A stretch of DNA of 29,543 nucleotides from a virus. Both the position numbers and the translations under genes were made by a program. Shown here one piece after another: positions 22,831 through 29,543 of this stretch; the stretch's first letter is position 1, and every line of letters begins with the position of its first letter. The notes under the pieces are model-generated. The model saw only the letters and a list, made by a program, of their open reading frames with translations. It was not told the DNA's origin and did no database searches. The stretch is taken from positions 1 to 29,543 of IMG/VR virus record IMGVR_UViG_3300037585_001784. One strand, written 5' to 3'.

Positions 22831-24780
22831 TTACCATCCTCTGCCCGGATAATCCATACCGAATGTCCTACTCCAAGGATTTTGTATTCCTTTTTGCCAA
22901 GCATATGCAAAAGGGTTATCGTATTGTAATTGAAAACCCTCTGGATATCCTAGGATTTTTCTTTGTTCTTGATACACATCTGATGCTATATCAAACTCTG
23001 GCCTATCTTCGGCAGGTATTGGATGTGTCCATTCTTCATAAGGTGTTGGATATTCGGACATAGTCCACTCACCAACATGGCCGGGAAATAGTCCCATCTG
23101 CTCAGGGGTCAAGGATGAAAATGGTCTAGGTGGAGTAGCTAGAAGGTGTTCCCGAGTTGCTTGGTCACCCCAAGGCAAAGAATCACTTTGATTAAGTATC
23201 TTGGCTATTCTATCCTTTGAAGTGGTTCCTAAAGATGAATCCCAAATAGTAGGTTTGGGTATATTTGTTTCGCCAATTGAACCAATAAGTCCCTGAGTAC
23301 CCTCAAGATCATATACTTCAGAAGGAGCAGAACCTACTGTAGGCAGTCCAGTAAAGGGAGTATAGCCTTGAAGCTGGTGGTCATAACCACTTGTATCTTG
23401 AATTCCCGGTATTACAGGAGTAAATGGTGAAACGTAATTAATATCTTTAGGATTTTCAGGAATTGGAGCATTGTCAAATATATTTGCTATATTAGCAGCA
23501 ATTGAAGCATCATCTCCACCAAAAGCCCCCGGTAATAAATCTGTGCTAGGCGTATATCTTGGTTCTCCTGTTTGGGTAAAGGGAAGATTCTTTTGTGTTA
23601 AATACTGTCTTGTAGCCATAGGTATCTCGGTAGAAATATCTTCTCCACCAAAAGACCCCGGTAATAAATCTGTGCTAGGCAGCTCCCCCCGTGTTCTTCT
23701 TGTCTCTGTAATACGGTCTTCATCTCCATATACTGTCGGTTCAAAATCAGCAATACTACCTGATTGTCCTTGATGTGTTTTTATATGGGTTGTACTTGCA
23801 GCAGTATTATCCGGTACAGTAGATTTACCCGGAGTTTCATTGCTTTCTCCTATAGAAGTGGCTTGTTTATTTGGGTCGGCTGCACCATCAGCAACCACTA
23901 ATGCTTTAGCTCCTTCTGCTGATGGAATATTTGTAGGTGCTGGAGGAATAGGTTTAGTTGCATCTCTAAACTGTTGACCTTCTACAGGCAAACCAAGTCC
24001 GTTAAGATTCCATCCACTAAATGCAAGATAGGCAATCCAATTCTGTGGAGTGGTTACAAGGTCAGGAAAGGCTCTTTCTATCCTAGATTTTTCCATATAA
24101 TACTGACGTACATATGCTTCCTTCATTTTAGGAGGCAGGGTTGAAATACCCATAACACCGAAAGCAATGGCATCTACTTGGGCTGTAGTTATTCGTCCAT
24201 ATGCTGTTTGTAGATTAGCATTGTCTGATTGGGAAGCAACGTGTTGATCAAACTGATTTAATATTTCGGCTCCACCCATAGCGTTAAATTGACTAGGATC
24301 TATAGCAGAAGGAATAAGACCTATATTTCTCATTGCTCTCATTCCATTTATCCAATCATCACGTTTCCACAAAGAGATTCCTGATTCTAAAAATTGTCTA
24401 ACAGTTCCTGTTGGTTCTTCTGCTGCCAAAGACGGAACACCAAAACCTCCTGCCCATCCTTCAAAGTCTCCAGTAGCTGGCATGATATATCCCAACCCCC
24501 ATCTACTCATTGCTTCTTCTCTCGGTCTATCCGCAGCCGCTTGGCCATAGTAACCCAAGCTCTGATAGTATGGGTCAGATAAAAGGGCTCGATCCCATAC
24601 TCTTCCCCATTTTTCGGGGTCTTCCATTTCCCTATACATTTGGGCTTCTGCAGGGGGTCTACTAAATGGAAGTTCATCTTGTGCAGGAATAGTTCCTTCT
24701 GCATCTAGATAATAATTTCCCGCTTCATCTTGCCATAAAGTTGAATCGGGTACTGGTCTTAATCGTCCTACTGCTACCAT
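22831..24780 (-). CDS. Hypothetical internal virion-type protein with disordered C-terminus
   Basis: A 649-aa protein. Residues ~1-280 are globular and helical with aromatic patches (DPEKWGRVWDRALLSDPYYQ, MKEAYVRQYYMEKSRIERAF). Residues ~285-640 are low-complexity, Pro/Thr/Ser/Gly-rich and probably disordered, with the motif STDLLPG(S/A)FGG(E/D)D present twice, 43 residues apart. It contains no Cys cluster or enzyme motif that I can see. The start overlaps the end of the 397-aa gene by 7 bases. Gene order places it between portal and scaffold in a block of unusual large proteins, suggesting an ejection or internal protein. Function not recognised. Confidence 0.65.
   Translation of the reverse strand: MVAVGRLRPVPDSTLWQDEAGNYYLDAEGTIPAQDELPFSRPPAEAQMYREMEDPEKWGRVWDRALLSDPYYQSLGYYGQAAADRPREEAMSRWGLGYIMPATGDFEGWAGGFGVPSLAAEEPTGTVRQFLESGISLWKRDDWINGMRAMRNIGLIPSAIDPSQFNAMGGAEILNQFDQHVASQSDNANLQTAYGRITTAQVDAIAFGVMGISTLPPKMKEAYVRQYYMEKSRIERAFPDLVTTPQNWIAYLAFSGWNLNGLGLPVEGQQFRDATKPIPPAPTNIPSAEGAKALVVADGAADPNKQATSIGESNETPGKSTVPDNTAASTTHIKTHQGQSGSIADFEPTVYGDEDRITETRRTRGELPSTDLLPGSFGGEDISTEIPMATRQYLTQKNLPFTQTGEPRYTPSTDLLPGAFGGDDASIAANIANIFDNAPIPENPKDINYVSPFTPVIPGIQDTSGYDHQLQGYTPFTGLPTVGSAPSEVYDLEGTQGLIGSIGETNIPKPTIWDSSLGTTSKDRIAKILNQSDSLPWGDQATREHLLATPPRPFSSLTPEQMGLFPGHVGEWTMSEYPTPYEEWTHPIPAEDRPEFDIASDVYQEQRKILGYPEGFQLQYDNPFAYAWQKGIQNPWSRTFGMDYPGRGW
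23513..23551. repeat. 39-base direct repeat, copy A
   Basis: A 39-base segment that is duplicated at 23642-23680 with a single base difference. It encodes the STDLLPGAFGGDD version of the motif. Confidence 0.9.
23642..23680. repeat. 39-base direct repeat, copy B
   Basis: Second copy, 129 bases (43 codons) from copy A, identical but for one base. It encodes STDLLPGSFGGED. The sequence between the two copies is not repeated. Confidence 0.9.
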
Positions 24781-25967
24781 TGTTGTTGCCTCCCTGCGGG
24801 TTCTAGTTTAAATCCCTGTTCTAGCATCTTTTCTTCTTGGAACTTCTGTGCTTCGCTCTTTCTTTCTGTCCAGTTAAATCCTCTATCCTTCCACTCGTTA
24901 AAGAGTTTTCTTCCTATAACCGCACTTGTTCCCGGTACTGCGTTAGGGCCGGAAATCATATTCATATCCTGCCCCATATTTTCTATTAGGAAACTATTTA
25001 CATTGTTTCTTAATTGATTTTCATAAGCTCTATTTCGTTCTTGACCTGCACCCCATCGTCCACTTTCTTTCCCAACTATCCATCCGACAACATCATTATA
25101 ATCACTTATAATCGAATTTGCCAAATTTAAATTGTCTTTTAATTCCTGTGTGGGTATATTTTGTTCTATTCCTAGTTGACTTACCTGTTTAACTATGTTT
25201 GGATCTGCGTTAATCATATCTTTAAACCCTTTGTTTTTAGATATAGAATCAAGAGCTGCACCCCACATAGCATTATTCCATGGCTTTACCTTTCCTTTAG
25301 AATAATCCTCTAAGTAATTTATATACGGCCTGTTATATGAACCTATAGTTTTTTCTATGTCGTACTGGTTACTAAGTCTTGTTAATTCTCTATCAGTTGC
25401 TTTTTTTGCATAAGCACCACGTGATTTATACCAAGAACTTTTATCTTTCCAGTAATCCACCATCATATTCTTACCTACATTATAAGTAGAAAAATCATCA
25501 CTAGCTTTTGCATCTATTCTTTGAGACATATCAGGAAGATCTGTCATCTTTATATTCTTTGCAGTAAATGTATCTCCATAATCCTGAAGTTCTACTTCTT
25601 GAGGTGGCATACCTGCCTGAGATACAGGAGCTGGTTGGCCGTAACCTTCAAAAACCTCTTCTCCGAACCTATTGCCAACCCATTCACGGACACGCATATC
25701 GGCAGGTTCGGTACCTATAGACCCCATCATTGCAAACGCAAATTGCTTGTGTAGGTCTTTATCATAGTCGGCCTGTCCTATCAAAGACGATACTGCACCT
25801 TTTATTCCTGACTTATATCCAGATGCCTCTACATATCTTCTGTATATATAATCGAGCCACTTGATATAGTCTTCGTCACTTACAACCTGTTCGCCCGGTT
25901 TGGCTTCAACCTGAAGTTCTGCTATTAAGTTCTGTACTTTCTGTCTTCTGGAATCTGGCGTAGTCAC
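24774..25967 (-). CDS. Hypothetical protein downstream of portal
   Basis: A 397-aa soluble, mainly helical protein (RQKVQNLIAELQVEAKPGEQ, DEDYIKWLDYIYRRYVEASG). A Gln/Pro linker at ~115-130 is followed by a Tyr/Lys/Asn-rich helical half, and the chain ends KLEPAGRQQQW. The start is GTG at 25967, fixed by GGGAGGATAGC upstream; it lies 1 base after the portal stop. It could be a portal-associated, head-completion or internal virion protein. No family recognised. Confidence 0.65.
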   Translation of the reverse strand: MTTPDSRRQKVQNLIAELQVEAKPGEQVVSDEDYIKWLDYIYRRYVEASGYKSGIKGAVSSLIGQADYDKDLHKQFAFAMMGSIGTEPADMRVREWVGNRFGEEVFEGYGQPAPVSQAGMPPQEVELQDYGDTFTAKNIKMTDLPDMSQRIDAKASDDFSTYNVGKNMMVDYWKDKSSWYKSRGAYAKKATDRELTRLSNQYDIEKTIGSYNRPYINYLEDYSKGKVKPWNNAMWGAALDSISKNKGFKDMINADPNIVKQVSQLGIEQNIPTQELKDNLNLANSIISDYNDVVGWIVGKESGRWGAGQERNRAYENQLRNNVNSFLIENMGQDMNMISGPNAVPGTSAVIGRKLFNEWKDRGFNWTERKSEAQKFQEEKMLEQGFKLEPAGRQQQW

Positions 25968-25968
25968 G

Positions 25969-27855
25969 CTATCCTCCCGGGCCGATAAGGCCCATACGTG
26001 CTAATCTCTCCCCTTCTGATAATGCTCCCGGTCTTGGCGTACCGGGCGGAACCATAGGCCCCATCGGTGGTGTAGGCATAGGCGGTGGAACACCCATAGC
26101 AGCGTTAGGCATCACCTCTGGAGGTAATCCCGGCCCACCCTGTGGAGCCATCATCATTTCCGGCGGCATTCCCTGTGGCATCATACCCGGAGGCCCCATA
26201 GGTGGCTGTCCCATAGGTGGCTGTGGTGGTTGAGGCATTGCTGCCTGCATCATCTGCATCTGTTGCTGCTGCATCTGCATTTGTTTATCATTAACTATCT
26301 TTAGAAGTTCACTAAAATAGAATCTGGCTAGGTCAGGTCTACCACGGTTTTCAAGACTCTGAAGTAAAGTCCAAAGCTGTGCTTCCGGCAGAGCTCTTTC
26401 TGCTGCCTGTTCTTTTAGTGTGTCTTCTATCTGGTCTGCATCCTGCATACCGAGTATTGTATCTCTTATGAATATATCAGGCAGCAAAGGAGTTTCTCCT
26501 TCTCTTGCTATTTGAGCCTGACTGTATTTAGACATATCATCCTGTGGCAGTTGAGATACCATAGTTACTTCAGGATCTCCACCTTTTTTAACTATATCAG
26601 GAGTAATCTCCTGTGAAAAATATGTTCTGTCTTTACCCATGCCGCTTACTTCTACGGCTTCAAAGCTACCTGACGCATATTGAGATGACAGCATCATGAA
26701 TATACTTCTGTATGCTTTTTCAAGGGCATCTATTCTGGGAGAAAGAACTGACTCTACGCCCTGCCTGAGTGTATTGATAGCATATCCAGACAGTTGAAAG
26801 TCAAGCTGTCCATATATTGAATAGGGCAGAGCTCCTCTTTGAATCTCTCCACTTAACTGTCCCATAAACGCCCCGGACTCTTTCGCCATATCCATCATGC
26901 CCAGAGGTTCTACATCTTCTCCCTGTGCCAAAGATATCTCTGTTCCTTCCTTGTAGGGATCTTCATCAAGGGTCTTTGTACCGTCTCTGGACTTAACCTT
27001 AAGTCCCTGCTTTCTACTTCTTGCTGTAAGTTCAAGCATAGTAGATAGCATAAAATTATTATTTTCATAGTTATTTCTATTGGCCCTGAATATACTTTCT
27101 CCTACATCTGATATAGCTTCACTGCCTATAACATCAGACTGTATAAGGGGATTTGCACCCACCATTCCAAGAAATACAGGTACTCCGTCATAGCCATGTT
27201 TGGTTCTTTTTTTCAGAATCTTATCATCCATTACGACATAGTTATCTTCCCTGTCATAAAAATCATATACATCTACGCCTGAATCGACTCCATGAGAGGA
27301 GGTATCTAGCTTAATACCGTACTGTTCTTTTATCTCGGTAGAAGTCTTTTTAATCTTATAGCACGCCCAGGTTAATCCGGTTGAGGATTCTCCCCAATAG
27401 GTATTAAGTGGATCCCAGGGGGTTATATCTATCGTAGTAGACCCGTCTTTTTCTTTTACAAGAAGGGTTCTTCCTGCGTACCACCCTCTTATGGTGGTAT
27501 ACCATGCCAATTGGTCACGTACCCGTGGAGTCATTCGCATACACAGATTATCGTCTGCTGCTTTTAAGGCACCTATTAGAAATCGTTCTTTATCGTTATT
27601 TATATCTCTTTGGTCACGTTCATTACCGCCTGCGGGGATTCTTATAATAAGTTCTGCTGCGGTTAAGAAGGTTATTATCTTATCTGCAAACACCTGTGGT
27701 TCGTTACTGGTATAGGACTGGTATCCGTCACCTGCATCGTAGGGATCCAGTCTATATAGCTTATGGTCTTCGTCCATCCTGTCCCGCATGGGGTAGGTGG
27801 AATCATGGTGGTCGTTTACAAGATTAATTATCTCTACTGGTTTTCTTTTTGCCAT
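25969..27855 (-). CDS. Portal protein
   Basis: I choose ATG at 27855 (628 aa) because it shares one base with the terminase stop (TAATG) and follows GGTGGAG; an in-frame GTG at 27864 would add three residues. The body (to ~residue 520) has portal-like layout: an N-terminal helical part with YTSNEPQVFADKIITFL, a beta-rich wing (DITPWDPLNTYWGE, DVYDFYDREDNYVVMDDKIL), and a long helical stem/crown region (QLSGYAINTLRQGVESVLSP). The last ~105 residues are a Met/Gln then Pro/Gly/Met-rich tail, likely disordered. Portals form the dodecameric ring through which DNA is packaged and ejected. Identification rests on position after TerL, size and layout. Confidence 0.85.
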   Translation of the reverse strand: MAKRKPVEIINLVNDHHDSTYPMRDRMDEDHKLYRLDPYDAGDGYQSYTSNEPQVFADKIITFLTAAELIIRIPAGGNERDQRDINNDKERFLIGALKAADDNLCMRMTPRVRDQLAWYTTIRGWYAGRTLLVKEKDGSTTIDITPWDPLNTYWGESSTGLTWACYKIKKTSTEIKEQYGIKLDTSSHGVDSGVDVYDFYDREDNYVVMDDKILKKRTKHGYDGVPVFLGMVGANPLIQSDVIGSEAISDVGESIFRANRNNYENNNFMLSTMLELTARSRKQGLKVKSRDGTKTLDEDPYKEGTEISLAQGEDVEPLGMMDMAKESGAFMGQLSGEIQRGALPYSIYGQLDFQLSGYAINTLRQGVESVLSPRIDALEKAYRSIFMMLSSQYASGSFEAVEVSGMGKDRTYFSQEITPDIVKKGGDPEVTMVSQLPQDDMSKYSQAQIAREGETPLLPDIFIRDTILGMQDADQIEDTLKEQAAERALPEAQLWTLLQSLENRGRPDLARFYFSELLKIVNDKQMQMQQQQMQMMQAAMPQPPQPPMGQPPMGPPGMMPQGMPPEMMMAPQGGPGLPPEVMPNAAMGVPPPMPTPPMGPMVPPGTPRPGALSEGERLARMGLIGPGG

Positions 27856-29201
27856 TATCTCCACCTTTTGACTTTGATTCTGTCCCTGCCCTCAATATAT
27901 CCGTAGCCATATCTTTCGACAAGCCCATAAATCAGTGCTTTTATACCGTGATTATGTTTATCTTCCGGAGTTTCTCCAACAATATTGCCTTCTCTGTCTG
28001 TTTTCCACCTATAAGTTCTGGTTTGTCCATCAAAAGGTGACGGAGCTGCACCAAATTCACTCAAAACTCCCAAACATCTGTTGTTTATTATAATATTCGG
28101 CTCTTTTGACAGCGGATCCGGCTTTAAAAATGATTTTAAACGCTCAGTTCCGTCATTTATTTTAACTTTTTCTGAAGAAAGGTACAATCCCGTCTCTTTC
28201 ATCCATATCTCTGCAGGTGCAGCCATCGCCTGGTGCTGATAGCCGGCAACGTCTATGACTCCGAACTGTACATCCTTCCACCACTCACGGGATTTACATA
28301 TATCTATCATCTCTTCTGTAACAAGGCCACGTTCATAGACTTCATCTATGACTACAACCTTATCGTCTATTATCTGTATAGCTTCAACGGCATAAGCACC
28401 GGCATAACCGGGATCCATCCATAGGTGTACAGGAGTATCTTCAGTATATTCTATATCTGCTATGTGCATATCGGCCCTGAACTCAGGAAACACCAGTCCT
28501 TTAGGCGGTGAAGGTATTCCTTCTATTCTTTCCATAAAGAAACTATCAGATGCTTCTCTTTCCAGCTTTAATATTTCAGGGTCTTGCCTTCCACCGGGGT
28601 ATAGATGCTGGTTAGTATAGCTTGGCAGTGAAAAACTCTGTTCATCTTCAGTAGGAACAGTCCACGACATATGCATTTGTGGATACCACCCCAGACTGCC
28701 CTCGAAAGTCCCTGCTAAAAACAGCCATCCACGTTTGGGAGCGACCCTACCACGGAGCCTGAAAAACGTCTCGAGGTCAAGCTGACTCGCCTCGCACCCG
28801 ATAATACCGTTCGGGGCACGCATAGCCAGAGTTCTGGGGTCTTTAGCTGATTTAGTCTCTATCCTGGTACCGTCTGCGAGTACAATCCTACCCGGATCTA
28901 CCCTTTTGGTAGTCTCTTTAAGTACTCCAAGCTTACCAAAGTCATCTACAAGATATTCAAACTCTGCTCTGGTACGTTCATAGTCTGCAGCAACAAGCCA
29001 GTACAGTCCGGGTTCTTCTGTTTCAGAAAATCTGGACAATAGATACTTGCTTGCAATCATGGATTTACCCGCCTGCTCACCGCCTGCCACCAGGATAAAC
29101 CTTTTTTTACTTTCTAAAATAGGGTTTTGTGCCTCAGTAGGCTCAAATCCAACCAGTTTATATATATATTCAGGTACGTTAACCTGAGTCTGGGTTGTCA
29201 T
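27855..29201 (-). CDS. terL: Terminase large subunit (packaging ATPase/nuclease)
   Basis: A 448-aa protein with Walker A at residues 40-47 (GGEQAGKS), a Walker B-like strand ending in acidic E137 (GIIGCEAS), a coupling-type GTF at 164-166, and a C-terminal RNase H-like nuclease with D263 (MDPGYAGAY), IDEVYERG near 285-292 and D317 (GVIDVAG). It drives ATP-powered DNA packaging and cuts concatemers. The last acidic site is odd: the usual DHxxDAxxY pattern reads NHGIKALIY here, with Lys where Asp is common. Start ATG 29201 follows GGGAG and overlaps the small-subunit gene by 23 bases. Confident by motifs and order. Confidence 0.92.
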   Translation of the reverse strand: MTTQTQVNVPEYIYKLVGFEPTEAQNPILESKKRFILVAGGEQAGKSMIASKYLLSRFSETEEPGLYWLVAADYERTRAEFEYLVDDFGKLGVLKETTKRVDPGRIVLADGTRIETKSAKDPRTLAMRAPNGIIGCEASQLDLETFFRLRGRVAPKRGWLFLAGTFEGSLGWYPQMHMSWTVPTEDEQSFSLPSYTNQHLYPGGRQDPEILKLEREASDSFFMERIEGIPSPPKGLVFPEFRADMHIADIEYTEDTPVHLWMDPGYAGAYAVEAIQIIDDKVVVIDEVYERGLVTEEMIDICKSREWWKDVQFGVIDVAGYQHQAMAAPAEIWMKETGLYLSSEKVKINDGTERLKSFLKPDPLSKEPNIIINNRCLGVLSEFGAAPSPFDGQTRTYRWKTDREGNIVGETPEDKHNHGIKALIYGLVERYGYGYIEGRDRIKVKRWR

Positions 29202-29543
29202 CTTTCAAGCTCCCGAACTTTTCTTTTAGAGCTTTCTTTTCCTCTTCCCACTTATTGACCGTTTTTTCTGCACCTTCGTTACTAGCCGTAGCTATAATGG
29301 GTTTTTCTATATTTATAACAGTGGGTTTAGACATCTTTCTTAGCTCTACTAAAACATCACGTGCTTCAGATGAACTGTCTGTCGTACCCTTATATTTCTC
29401 AGGTGCATTACCGTTAAGAAGGAATATAAGAAGTGTGGGATTAGCTTTATAATCCCTATTATCTGCCATTTCCTTAACCAATCCAAGAGCTATATCCTCC
29501 AGGTTCTCCACAAACCCCTGCCTTGCTTCTTCAAACCTCTTAG
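29179..29543 (-). CDS. terS: Terminase small subunit, 5' end outside the window
   Basis: The frame stays open to the right edge; an internal GTG at 29511 is unlikely to be the true start, since the preceding codons (KRFEEARQGF) continue a typical helix. Visible residues include VENLEDIALGLVKEMADNRD and NPTLLIFLLNGNAPEKYKG. The latter resembles the TLLIFLLK..PEKY motif seen in C-terminal parts of many phage terminase small subunits of the helix-turn-helix type. The small subunit recognises viral DNA and loads TerL. The N-terminal DNA-binding domain would lie off the edge. It ends in a charged tail (EEEKKALKEKFGSLKDD). Confidence 0.8.
   Translation of the reverse strand, partial: KRFEEARQGFVENLEDIALGLVKEMADNRDYKANPTLLIFLLNGNAPEKYKGTTDSSSEARDVLVELRKMSKPTVINIEKPIIATASNEGAEKTVNKWEEEKKALKEKFGSLKDDNPDSG

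Noticed and set aside
1-29543. tRNA genes and CRISPR arrays
   Set aside because: I looked for T-arm like GGTTCGAxTCC sequences and for regularly spaced repeats and found neither. The repeats present are few, in frame and inside coding regions.
1-29543. Archaeal host suggested by ATA and AGA/AGG codon use and the membrane-anchored ectodomain protein
   Set aside because: Codon bias alone is not specific, and the two sigma-70-like promoters and standard ribosome sites fit a bacterial host at least as well. Host left open.

Overview
This window looks like part of the genome of a tailed double-stranded DNA virus (Caudoviricetes). It is very densely coded: genes abut or overlap by a few bases (ATGA, TAATG and GTGA junctions), most carry clear purine-rich ribosome binding sites, and no gap exceeds about 120 bases. 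I see no rRNA, tRNA, CRISPR array, integrase, transposase or clear cellular housekeeping gene. The sequence is moderately AT-rich by eye, with many ATA and AGA/AGG codons. The host cannot be named. Shine-Dalgarno sites and two sigma-70-like promoters favour a bacterial host. The absence of recognisable sheath, tube or tape-measure genes in a block running from terminase to fibre hints at a short-tailed virion; this is inference.

Layout. Positions 1-4387 (+ strand) form one replication/recombination operon. It holds a 5'-truncated gene of unknown function, a PD-(D/E)XK (Cas4/RecB-like) exonuclease, a small Cys-containing protein, a RepA-like P-loop helicase/ATPase, a small acidic protein, a RusA-like Holliday-junction resolvase, an excisionase-type helix-turn-helix protein and a zinc-ribbon protein. 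It meets the oppositely oriented structural block tail-to-tail at about 4364-4387.

Positions 4364-29543 (- strand, so read from right to left) hold the virion and late genes. In transcription order these are: small terminase (cut by the right edge), large terminase, portal, and then four unusual proteins of 397, 649, 249 and 210 aa. Next come a 1529-aa LPD38-like polyvalent/internal virion protein, a Gln-rich scaffold, the major capsid protein, a CxCxxC protein, a probable capsid decoration protein, and small proteins of 120, 63 and 33 aa. The block continues with a 498-aa adaptor/carbohydrate-binding-like protein, a 685-aa propeller-like tail protein, a 98-aa structural protein, a 135-aa nuclease-fold-like protein, an 834-aa fibre and a 68-aa protein. 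It ends with a run of small membrane proteins (57, 85, 310, 91, 33 aa, plus a soluble 61-aa protein) that resembles a lysis cassette without any recognisable endolysin.

How it fits together. The left operon would unwind, resect and resolve viral DNA. The right block packages DNA (terminase, portal), builds the head (scaffold, capsid, decoration), loads large internal proteins that probably act at DNA ejection, and builds the host-recognition tail. Two promoter candidates sit in the two longest late-region gaps, just before the scaffold/capsid pair and just before the decoration/tail genes, so abundant virion parts may have their own transcription. Three genes of 33, 57 and 33 codons missed by ordinary length cut-offs are reported here from direct translation.
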